From positions 1-64,000 of the forward strand of contig NZ_NPBY01000038.1 in the NCBI RefSeq assembly GCF_002272015.1: a stretch of 64,000 bases of DNA. The letters are read 5' to 3'. Shown here piece after piece: positions 17,838 through 25,439 of this stretch. A program made the translations under genes and the position numbers. The stretch is from Paenibacillus campinasensis (GTDB taxonomy: Bacteria > Bacillota > Bacilli > Paenibacillales > Paenibacillaceae). How positions within the stretch are numbered: position 1 is the first letter of the stretch; each line of letters starts with the position of its first letter. The notes beneath the pieces are model-generated. The model worked only from the letters and a program-made list of their open reading frames with translations. It was not told the origin of the DNA and ran no database searches.

Positions 17838-17879
17838 AATGATGAAATTAAAACCGACTTCTGGTATAATTTCATCATT
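17838..17879. repeat. Perfect 12-bp inverted repeat flanking the small-RNA promoter
   Basis: AATGATGAAATT (17838-17849) and AATTTCATCATT (17868-17879) are exact reverse complements with 18 bases between, so the centres lie 30 bases (about three helical turns) apart. One arm covers the -35 region and the other the -10/start region of the plus-strand promoter. This looks like an operator for a dimeric or looping regulator, but the protein is unknown. Confidence 0.6.
17865..17870 (+). promoter_or_regulatory. Extended -10 promoter of the CRISPR-like RNA
   Basis: TATAAT preceded by TGG on the plus strand, with a start point near 17877, exactly where the degenerate repeat begins. The -35 region (about 17842-17847, ATGAAA) is weak. 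Confidence 0.65.
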
Positions 17880-17953
17880 CGCTTTAATAAAGCGCGGATT
17901 GAAATATTTATAGGGAAAATTGGAAACCTGTCTTATTATGAAGACAGGTTTTT
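17877..17953 (+). ncRNA. CRISPR-like regulatory RNA (CreR-type candidate) between cas3 and cas5c
   Basis: The predicted RNA of about 75 nt has three parts. A degenerate repeat (17878-17905) shows a CGCTTT/AAAGCG stem with a three-base loop and the handle CGGATTGAAAT, identical to the array handle at 10 of 11 positions. A guide of about 18-20 nt starts at 17906. An intrinsic terminator hairpin follows at 17924-17953. It is transcribed opposite to the arrays and cas genes. Its guide matches a TTC-flanked site just upstream of the cas5c promoter. Known CreR RNAs use Cascade to repress cas operons through such partial matches. The inference is that free Cascade charged with this RNA shuts its own operon, so that loss of array crRNAs or inhibition of Cascade would relieve repression. 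The short guide and mismatches argue against self-cleavage. Confidence 0.78.
17924..17953. terminator. Terminator shared by the CRISPR-like RNA and cas3
   Basis: Perfect 11-bp arms AAACCTGTCTT (17924-17934) and AAGACAGGTTT (17941-17951) are followed on the plus strand by TTTTT (17949-17953). The hairpin overlaps the cas3 stop codon and may also end the cas3 mRNA from the other side, which would separate cas3 from the cas5c operon. Confidence 0.85.
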
Positions 17954-20369
17954 AAACTATCAATTCATCCATTCCTCCTTCCCCCTTCAAATCCACACCG
18001 TAATTATCACTGTACCAGTTCTCTTTCACCTCATAAATCATACCGTCCAAGTGCTCTACAATTGCGTTACTCTCTCTTAATTGCTTCAGCTCATGTGAAT
18101 ACAGGTTCACCGTATATTGTTGGGCTTGTTTCAAAAACTTGCTAACATCTTCAAGCCATGCTCCGCTGTTCAATTGCGCAATCAGTTCTTTACCTCCTCC
18201 ATAAGGCACGAGGACGGAAGTCGTTTTTTGATCAATGACCTGAAAATGCTCCGCTGCCGTTTTGTAACTCCCATTTAACAACAAAGGAAAGCTTGTCCCA
18301 TGTTTCTTTTGATAGTGAGTCACATAATCGTTTTCCGGTGAAAGAGACATCAAGAGCTTGGTCATCTCTTTGTCTACTTCCGAAACGAAATAATTTAAAT
18401 TAGCCTCCATTTTATGATAGTAGTATAGGAAATATTCGGTCATCGCTTTTGGTGACAGCAGGCTTCCCTCATATTTGTCAGCTTTCTTCTTAAATATTGC
18501 GAGTACGTTGCTGGACGTATCTTTCCCAACTTTAATCTCCTTCAGCTTCGAAAGTGCTTCCTCCGCATGATCAATAATGTATACATTCTGCGATTCGTCT
18601 TCTCCATGACGGTTACAGCGGCCAGCTGCCTGGGCAATAGAGTCCAGTCCAGCAAGAGAGCGAATGACACATTTAAAACTGACATCGACACCGGCTTCTA
18701 TTAATTGCGTGGTTACACAGATAAACGGAACCTGATCTTCCAGCAAATCTCGAATTTCCTTGAGCTTCTCTTTCCGGTGTGCCGCGCACATCGACGTACT
18801 CAGATGATAGACAGGCAGGGGCCCTCCCTGTAGCCTTTCATATAAATCTTTAACAACGCTTTTTGTATTTAGAATGACAAGAGTGCTTCCCCACTCATGA
18901 ATCTCTGCATTAATCCAATCCGCCAAATCTCCAGTGGTCATAGACTTATCCGTTTTATCCACAAGTTCGACCCGTTTAAAAGCCTTCGACACCTCAGAAA
19001 GATTCGGCACAATCTCCCCATCCCGGTTCTTTAAGAGGCTGTGTTGCACCTTCTCTAAGGTCGGTTGGGTGGCAGTACATAGTAGAATGCTGCAATGGGC
19101 ATCTTGCTTCAGAAAGTTCAATGCTTCGTTAAACAGAGAAATACAGTGAATAGGAACCTTTTGCACTTCATCAAAGACAATCACCGAATGACTCAAATTA
19201 TGAAGACGTCGCGTATTGCGGTTGCCTTTGGCATAAAAAACATTGAGGAATTGGACAAGGGTTGTAAAAATGATCGGACTGTCCCAATTGTCGCGAGCAA
19301 GCTTAAGTTTCTCTTTATTCGTAATAAGCCCGTCATCTGCTTCATCACTATCTCCCTTACCCTCCTGCTCTTCCTCGATAATATTGGAATGGTGTTCTAA
19401 AATATGTTCGTTATCCTTTAAAATCTTTCGGACCTCACCCGCATTTTGCTCGATGATTGTGGTGTACGGGACGACATAAATGATCCGCTGCTTATCGTAC
19501 TTGAGAGCATGTCTAAGCGCATATCGAAGACTGGCAAGTGTCTTCCCTCCCCCCGTGGGGATGGATAATGTATAAATGCCGGATGGGCGTTCGACAGCAA
19601 ACACATCACACTGTTCCGACATTTGGGCTCTCAATACGTTGATCGGTTCGCTTGCATTACTTTTTTCTTTGAAAGTGGCAAGATGACCCATTAAACGACG
19701 GTAGTAGGCGTCAAACAAAAGAAGATGCTGTGTGGGCTCTCCAGCCTCATCCTGTTCTTCAAAACATCGCGTGTCAGTTCGATCAGCATCAATTAAACAG
19801 CTGAAGATGTATTTTGTAACAAAAAAGCTTTGTATCGGACTATGGTCAGTGAACAGTTTGAGTTCATCCACAGCAGCATTCATATAGTCGATGAACTCTT
19901 CTTTGGAGATGGTGTCCATAAAAAAACGGTCAATAGCCAATTCGTACTCAGGAAGCGTCTTATCTTGCACTCGTCTTAAGTAATCGGATTCGATGTCAGG
20001 TGAGAGATAGTCTTGGAGGTTGGAGTGATGCGAGATGATGGCATTGCTGACGATTTCGGCCAGTAACTTTTCATAGAAGGAACTTTCTTTATGGTGGAGT
20101 AGATCAAACAGCAGTCTGCCTCCAGCTGTAGAATGATCGACCTCACCACGCTTCGGCTGGGGCAATTCAGGGTGAAAGGCAACGATGTCTATGTATTCTT
20201 GGAACTTATCACTATACTTTCCCAGATCATGGAGCAGCCCGGCTAACCCAGCGACATGTTTCAGGCCCAGCTTTTCCCCGAACTGTTCCGCCAGCCGTTG
20301 TACTCCAAGCAGGTGCTTGTTTATTGGTTGAATTTCTTTATCGAGTTCTCGAACGTGTGCAATATACAT
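17952..20369 (-). CDS. cas3: CRISPR-associated helicase-nuclease Cas3 (HD plus SF2 helicase)
   Basis: An 805-residue Cas3. The N-terminal HD nuclease shows GLLHDLGKYSDKF (His-Asp near residue 47) and further metal-site segments with HSTAGGRLL and ISHHSNLQDYL. The helicase shows IPTGGGKTLASL (motif I), FDEVQKVP (motif II, DEVQ as in I-C Cas3), CTATQPTLE (motif III) and QAAGRCNRHG (motif VI). It is recruited by target-bound Cascade and degrades DNA. The start at 20369 has AGGAGA eight bases upstream; the frame is open nine codons further but without a site. It has its own promoter and is bounded by terminators on both sides, so its level can be set apart from Cascade. Confidence 0.95.
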   Translation of the reverse strand: MYIAHVRELDKEIQPINKHLLGVQRLAEQFGEKLGLKHVAGLAGLLHDLGKYSDKFQEYIDIVAFHPELPQPKRGEVDHSTAGGRLLFDLLHHKESSFYEKLLAEIVSNAIISHHSNLQDYLSPDIESDYLRRVQDKTLPEYELAIDRFFMDTISKEEFIDYMNAAVDELKLFTDHSPIQSFFVTKYIFSCLIDADRTDTRCFEEQDEAGEPTQHLLLFDAYYRRLMGHLATFKEKSNASEPINVLRAQMSEQCDVFAVERPSGIYTLSIPTGGGKTLASLRYALRHALKYDKQRIIYVVPYTTIIEQNAGEVRKILKDNEHILEHHSNIIEEEQEGKGDSDEADDGLITNKEKLKLARDNWDSPIIFTTLVQFLNVFYAKGNRNTRRLHNLSHSVIVFDEVQKVPIHCISLFNEALNFLKQDAHCSILLCTATQPTLEKVQHSLLKNRDGEIVPNLSEVSKAFKRVELVDKTDKSMTTGDLADWINAEIHEWGSTLVILNTKSVVKDLYERLQGGPLPVYHLSTSMCAAHRKEKLKEIRDLLEDQVPFICVTTQLIEAGVDVSFKCVIRSLAGLDSIAQAAGRCNRHGEDESQNVYIIDHAEEALSKLKEIKVGKDTSSNVLAIFKKKADKYEGSLLSPKAMTEYFLYYYHKMEANLNYFVSEVDKEMTKLLMSLSPENDYVTHYQKKHGTSFPLLLNGSYKTAAEHFQVIDQKTTSVLVPYGGGKELIAQLNSGAWLEDVSKFLKQAQQYTVNLYSHELKQLRESNAIVEHLDGMIYEVKENWYSDNYGVDLKGEGGMDELIV

Positions 20370-20409
20370 TAAGCACATCTCCTCGCGAAATGACATAACA
20401 ATTAGTTAC

Positions 20410-20415
20410 ATTTTA
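20410..20415 (-). promoter_or_regulatory. Extended -10 promoter of cas3
   Basis: Minus-strand TAAAAT preceded by TGG, about 40 bases upstream of the cas3 start. No strong -35 box is seen. I found no TTC-flanked match to the regulatory guide here. Confidence 0.5.
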
Positions 20416-20551
20416 CCATATAATTCGCCAGATTTCACCAATAAATAGGTAAAAAGATAGATCTATCCCTCTGACTTAGCCACCTTGTAATTATTCTCTC
20501 TGAAAAACTGACGTGTTAGCACTACTATTAATGTAGTTTTACGAAAATCAC

Positions 20552-20574
20552 AAAAAAGCAACCTTTTGGGTTGC
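20552..20574 (-). terminator. Intrinsic terminator of CRISPR array 2
   Basis: Arms GCAACC (20558-20563) and GGTTGC (20569-20574) are followed on the minus strand by TTTTTT. It lies 67 bases past the last repeat of array 2 and would stop the leftward precursor crRNA before cas3. Confidence 0.75.
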
Positions 20575-20641
20575 ATGGAGATAAGAATTTGCGACTTACA
20601 AAATGTTCACCAGGCACGATTTCATTCGGACAATGCGGGTA

Positions 20642-21617
20642 ATTTTAATCCAAGCACTTACATAGAGTGCAACACTAATGCGGATGCCACTCGACCCAAA
20701 TACTATCAATTTCAATCCACGCACTTATATAGAGTGCGACTGCATCAATTGCTCAATATCCTTCCTTTGCACAATATTTCAATCCACGCACCCGTATAGA
20801 GTGCGACATGCTGCTGTACCTGATGCAATGCCAGCAGCACCAATTTCAATCCACGCACCCGTATAGAGTGCGACTGAGTCCTGTACAACTTGATTTATTT
20901 GATCTTGAGATTTCAATCCACGCACCCGTATAGAGTGCGACACGCTGAATGAAATGCTGACCTTTGTCCGCAATATTTCAATCCACGCACCCGTATAGAG
21001 TGCGACGCCCCAAATTCGATGAATCACGATCTCTCGATTTCTTCATTTCAATCCACGCACCCGTATAGAGTGCGACTCTGACTTTGAAATACCGGCAGCA
21101 GGATCAGGAGTAACATTTCAATCCACGCACCCGTATAGAGTGCGACACGGATGATAAACAGCAGCCATATCACAGCTAGATTTCAATCCACGCACCCGTA
21201 TAGAGTGCGACGTTGTCATCTTCCCATGCGATCTTGTTGAGGGCATCATTTCAATCCACGCACCCGTATAGAGTGCGACCTGCCGGATATGCGCGCTTTC
21301 TACGTTAACGTCACGATTTCAATCCACGCACCCGTATAGAGTGCGACTATCATGCCGCGCGTGCTGGCCGAATTGGAGACGCATTTCAATCCACGCACCC
21401 GTATAGAGTGCGACATGGAGGTAGAGTCAGCGTACTCAGCGTGCGGAATTTCAATCCACGCACCCGTATAGAGTGCGACCCGGCGGGAATTACGAGATTG
21501 TTGTGCCTGCAAAACAATTTCAATCCACGCACCCGTATAGAGTGCGACTCTTGCGCCAACAAGCGATATTCAACACGAACGCACCATTTCAATCCACGCA
21601 CCCGTATAGAGTGCGAC
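20642..21617 (-). CRISPR. CRISPR array 2, type I-C, 15 repeats
   Basis: Fifteen 32-base repeats with 14 spacers of about 34-38 bases. On the minus strand the main repeat begins GTCGCACTCTATAC and ends GTGGATTGAAAT, differing from array 1 only in the stem-loop. The two low-coordinate copies are variants: 20709-20740 has AGTGC instead of GGTGC, restoring a perfect pairing, and 20642-20673 is clearly decayed. The leader is at the high-coordinate end, so transcription is leftward toward cas3 and the youngest spacers are near 21550. Both arrays share the handle that Cas5c keeps, so one Cascade can use both. Confidence 0.97.
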
Positions 21618-21790
21618 AGCACACCTTATAACCCATTGTTGTACAAGGCTTTATAAGTTCAAAAGTGCGAACCTCCTTTTTAGCATACTATAACCTCCCC
21701 CTATTTTCTACCAAATCGGCTGAACCCCTTGCGGGACGCGGGGTGCGAACCTCCCAGGGATTTCATGTGCGCTTGGGGTTCGCACCAGGG
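21618..21790 (-). promoter_or_regulatory. Leader and promoter of CRISPR array 2
   Basis: This region is homologous to the leader of array 1, including the GGTGCGAACC...GGGTTCGCACC inverted repeat and an additional GTGCGAACC copy. On the minus strand TTGGTA, a 16-base spacer and TATAGT (between about 21680 and 21710) make a plausible promoter. Next to the first repeat, CTTATAA and TTATAAG arms replace the hairpin sequence seen in leader 1. Confidence 0.8.
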
Positions 21791-21868
21791 AAGCTGGTAT
21801 TCCTCAACATGATAGGCTGCATTCTGGTAAAATGTAAACAGCATACCCACCATAGAAAGGATGCCATT

Positions 21869-24727
21869 ATGAAATCATTCCCAGCAAATCTCGCTTTTAT
21901 CTATCCCTGGAGAAGCTATCAGCAGAAGGTGCTGGACCAGCTTGACCGCTATTTGAGCAATCGTCATTTTCATCTTGTGGCACCTCCGGGATCAGGCAAA
22001 ACCGTGGTTGGACTCGAAATCATAAGGCGGCTGAATAAGCCAACATTAATTCTAGCACCGACGATCACCATTAAGGAGCAATGGATTGACCGGTTAGTGA
22101 AGCTGTTTATGCAGGAGCAGGAAACGCCGGATTGGATTTCCGGTGATTTGCGCAATCCTAAATTCCTGACAGTCACCACGTATCAAGCTCTTCACAGCCT
22201 GGTTTCGCAGAACGGCTCAACTGGAGACGAGGACGGGTTCGAGTATGACGTAACCGGAGTGGACAGTGTGGAGGGAGAAATGGATGAACTCCTCGATGAG
22301 CAGCTGCCCGAGGAGGACATGTCTGAAGAAGGCGGCCATTCATCCATCGAACATGGCGGCGAAACAGCTGGAAGCGCATCAGTGGACTGGCCGAATTCTC
22401 CAGCGGAAGCTTCATCGGTATCCGGCAGGGCGGTTGATATAGAGGCTGTCTTGAGGCAGGTTGGTTATGAAACCCTTGTGCTCGATGAAGCCCACCATCT
22501 GCGTGCTGAGTGGTGGCGAAGCACCATGGCTTTCCGCGATCGGCTCACGCGCCCTAATCTGGTTGCATTGACCGCCACTCCGCCTTACGATGTGTCCCCT
22601 GCCGAGTGGCAGAAGTATATCGAATTGTGCGGCCCAATTGACCTAGAGATTAGCGTGCCCGAGCTGGTTCGTGAAGGGGATCTATGCCCCCATCAGGATT
22701 ATATTTATTTCTCTTCACCTGCTGCAGAAGAGCGAAAGCGAATCCATGCTTTCCAGCGAGAAGCCCATGCGGTTCGGAGCAAGCTTCTGGAGAATTCCGC
22801 GTTCCTGCGGATGGTAGAGCAGCACCCGTGGGTTCGATCGACCACCGACCATATGGAAGCCATTTTATCGCGACCGGGCTATTTTTCGAGTATCGTTATT
22901 TTTCTAAAAGAAGCGGGAAGTTCGCAGTGGAAGCCACTGCTCCACGTTCTGGGCGCAGACCCGAAATCGATCCCGAGTCTGACTCTGGAATGGCTGGAAG
23001 AGCTGCTGAACGGCGTTATATTCCAGGACAACCTGATATCCAAGCGACAAGAAGACCAGGAAGTCATCCAAGAAATTCGGACGTGGCTGCAGCGCATGGG
23101 CGCCGTGGAGAGAAGGAAGGTATATCTGCAATCGAACCGGAAGCTGGACCGCCTGCTTGTGGGCAGTGTCTCCAAGCTGCAGAGCATTCAGGACATTGTT
23201 CAGTTTGAACGACAGAACCTGCATGAAGAGCTGCGGATGGTGGTGCTGACCGACTATATCCGGCTTCCGGATCTTCCTACAAGCGCAGATGATGAGAAGC
23301 CGCTGAATCGACTGGGCGTCATTCCGATATTTGAGAAGCTCAGGCGCGGCCAAACACCGGACCTCAGGTTAGGTGTGTTAACCGGCTCCATCGTCATTCT
23401 CCCAACAAGTGCTTTGCCGGTATTGGATGTCATATGGCAAGAGAGAGGCGCTCCGGGAACATACACGCATCACCAGCTGCCGCATGACCCTAATTACGCC
23501 GTGCTCCGCTTGCAGGGGAAAACGAACCAGCTCACAGTCAGCATGATAACCGAGCTGTTCAGCCGCGGGGAGATCCATGTCTTGACCGGAACAACTGCGC
23601 TGCTGGGTGAGGGCTGGGATGCCCCTTGCATTAACTCCTTGATTCTGGCCTCTTATGTCGGCAGCTTCATGCTGTCCAACCAGATGAGAGGAAGAGCGAT
23701 CCGGACCCAGCCGGGGAACCCCGGCAAAACATCCACCATCTGGCACCTGGTCTGCACCGAACCCCGGCTGCATGGCCAGGAGTACGATTATGATATGAAC
23801 ACCCTGGCCCGCAGATTCAAGACATTTGTTGGACTGTCGAATAAAGGAAATGCCATCGAGAACGGCATAGACCGAATGGCACTGGAGCCGCCGCCTTTTC
23901 AAGAGGACAGCATCCAGCGAATGAACGACATCATGCTGACACTTGCGGGAGAACGTAAGCACCTACAAGAGCGTTGGGATCGCGCGATAGCCCGTGGTCA
24001 GAATGGAAGAATGGTTGAGGAGATCAGGATGGAAGCCGAGGTGATGCCGAAGCCTTTTGTATGGATAAACACGCTGCGAGCGCTGCTTATTCAGGCAGGA
24101 TTGATCGGAGTGGTGACCTTTTCCCGGCTGTTAAGTGGAATCAACGGTGGGGTCCAGGGGTCGTCCAAAGCCTTTCTCGGTTTCATCACATTTGCAGCCA
24201 TCATTGGTATATTAGCGGCGCTGCCTTATACATTCAAAGCAATCCGCCTGTTTATCCGCAACGGGACGGTCGAGGACAACATGAAGCATGTTGGAGAGGC
24301 TCTGCTCCTCACTCTGACCCAGATAAACCTGATAAAGACCCGGAAAGAAGTGACCGTACAGACAGACCGTGATTCTAACGGCTACGTATACTGCTGGCTT
24401 GAGGGCGGGACCACCTATGAGCAGACTCTGTTTCTGGATGCGGTCCGGGAGCTGTTCGATCCGATTGAGAACCCGCGTTATCTGCTGCTTCGCAAGTCCA
24501 AGCTCGGCCCGATTAACCGGGAGGATTATCATGCAGTACCGCAATGGATTGGACGCAACAAGGAGAATGCCGAATTGTTCTGCCGGCAATGGAACCTTCT
24601 CGTAGGCCAGGCCGAGGTGAGGTTCACTCGTAACCTGGAGGGCAGGCAGCTGCTGCTCAACGCCCGAATGAAGTCCATGTCCTCCTCCTTCGTTCACAGA
24701 ACCGAGCGGTTGAGTGCGTGGAGATAA
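21869..24727 (+). CDS. SF2 DEAD/DEAH-type helicase with acidic insert and C-terminal membrane hairpin
   Basis: A 952-residue protein. Start chosen at ATG 21869 with AAGGATG seven bases upstream; the frame is open 68 codons further, but that part is the CRISPR leader. Motif I is APPGSGKTVVGLEII (about residues 37-51), motif II VLDEAHHL (about 204), motif III ALTATPPY and motif VI QMRGRAIRT (about 613). Between motifs Ia and II lies an acidic Ser/Glu-rich insert of about 55 residues. Near 735-790 two hydrophobic helices (LLIQAGLIGVVTF and FLGFITFAAIIGILAAL) suggest a membrane hairpin, followed by a soluble C-terminal domain of about 150 residues. It sits divergently beside the array 2 leader. 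A defence role is possible, but none is established for this architecture as far as I know. Confidence 0.85.
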   Translation: MKSFPANLAFIYPWRSYQQKVLDQLDRYLSNRHFHLVAPPGSGKTVVGLEIIRRLNKPTLILAPTITIKEQWIDRLVKLFMQEQETPDWISGDLRNPKFLTVTTYQALHSLVSQNGSTGDEDGFEYDVTGVDSVEGEMDELLDEQLPEEDMSEEGGHSSIEHGGETAGSASVDWPNSPAEASSVSGRAVDIEAVLRQVGYETLVLDEAHHLRAEWWRSTMAFRDRLTRPNLVALTATPPYDVSPAEWQKYIELCGPIDLEISVPELVREGDLCPHQDYIYFSSPAAEERKRIHAFQREAHAVRSKLLENSAFLRMVEQHPWVRSTTDHMEAILSRPGYFSSIVIFLKEAGSSQWKPLLHVLGADPKSIPSLTLEWLEELLNGVIFQDNLISKRQEDQEVIQEIRTWLQRMGAVERRKVYLQSNRKLDRLLVGSVSKLQSIQDIVQFERQNLHEELRMVVLTDYIRLPDLPTSADDEKPLNRLGVIPIFEKLRRGQTPDLRLGVLTGSIVILPTSALPVLDVIWQERGAPGTYTHHQLPHDPNYAVLRLQGKTNQLTVSMITELFSRGEIHVLTGTTALLGEGWDAPCINSLILASYVGSFMLSNQMRGRAIRTQPGNPGKTSTIWHLVCTEPRLHGQEYDYDMNTLARRFKTFVGLSNKGNAIENGIDRMALEPPPFQEDSIQRMNDIMLTLAGERKHLQERWDRAIARGQNGRMVEEIRMEAEVMPKPFVWINTLRALLIQAGLIGVVTFSRLLSGINGGVQGSSKAFLGFITFAAIIGILAALPYTFKAIRLFIRNGTVEDNMKHVGEALLLTLTQINLIKTRKEVTVQTDRDSNGYVYCWLEGGTTYEQTLFLDAVRELFDPIENPRYLLLRKSKLGPINREDYHAVPQWIGRNKENAELFCRQWNLLVGQAEVRFTRNLEGRQLLLNARMKSMSSSFVHRTERLSAWR

Positions 24728-24756
24728 TCTGACCTCATGAAGCATATACAATAAAC

Positions 24757-24792
24757 AAGAGCCTTTCTCCCACTTCTGGAGGTGAAAGGCTC
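24757..24792. terminator. Hairpin terminator between helicase and DinB genes
   Basis: Arms AGAGCCTTTC (24757-24766) and GAAAGGCTCT (24783-24792) form a perfect 10-bp stem 30 bases past the helicase stop. The T tract is weak on both strands. Confidence 0.6.
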
Positions 24793-24858
24793 TATATATC
24801 GTTGTGAATAGATGTTCATCGTATGTATAACCCAGGTAAGGATACGGCCATTATGCCA

Positions 24859-25329
24859 TTAGACTTGCCTCTCCTGCTTTAAAAAAGCTTCGACCTGCTG
24901 TCTATGATGCGCATCATGATGAATGAAGATGTCTACAAATCTCTTATATGTATACTCTTCGTTGTCGATGGTTAGTTTCAAGTCATCCTCGTATCTTTCC
25001 TCTAATAATTCAAGCAGCTTCTTGCGCGTCTCCACCACGTCGTCAATGAGGTTCTCTAGACAATCGTAGGACTGCGCCACGACCTCAGCTTCCCGATTAT
25101 GCTCCTCGATATCAACGAATAACAACACCGCCCCCTCGTCCATGCGGGGAACCATCACTTCCAGGCTATTCTTATCCCAGTGCATGATGTGGGTTAGAAT
25201 CTCCCGAAGCGACCACTTGCCTTCGGCTATCGGCTTCCGCCATACGTCTTCAGCCGATTGCTTAAGACTCTCGACCCAAGGTACAAAGCTTGAGAACTCG
25301 TCCAATACTTCCTTCTTCTTAACAGCCAT
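24859..25329 (-). CDS. DinB family protein (DUF664-like four-helix hydrolase fold)
   Basis: A 156-residue member of the DinB/YfiT-like superfamily. His residues at the expected places appear in ILTHIMHWDKNSLE (near residue 47) and IFIHHDAHHRQQVEAFLK (near 133-150), which in relatives bind a divalent metal. Some relatives are thiol-dependent transferases for mycothiol or bacillithiol; the substrate is unknown here. The start at 25329 is supported by GGAGG eight bases upstream; the frame stays open 20 codons further without a site. Confidence 0.85.
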   Translation of the reverse strand: MAVKKKEVLDEFSSFVPWVESLKQSAEDVWRKPIAEGKWSLREILTHIMHWDKNSLEVMVPRMDEGAVLLFVDIEEHNREAEVVAQSYDCLENLIDDVVETRKKLLELLEERYEDDLKLTIDNEEYTYKRFVDIFIHHDAHHRQQVEAFLKQERQV

Positions 25330-25439
25330 ACACAACGCCTCCGCGATCCATATTCTCCCACCTATCATTAGCATACTATAATATCCCATATAAAAGCAAA
25401 CAAATGTTCCTATTTAGAACTAAAATATGAGCGCCATGT

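Noticed and set aside
20564..20595. Possible further decayed repeat beyond array 2
   Set aside because: Only the terminal GCGAC agrees; the stretch is better explained by the terminator hairpin at 20552-20574.
21665..21868. 68-codon N-terminal extension of the helicase
   Set aside because: It covers the CRISPR leader and has no ribosome site; ATG 21869 has one.
22684..23208. 174-codon plus-strand frame and several similar frames within the helicase, rlmCD and mannosidase genes
   Set aside because: Out-of-frame shadows in GC-rich coding sequence, lacking ribosome sites and fully inside well-supported genes.
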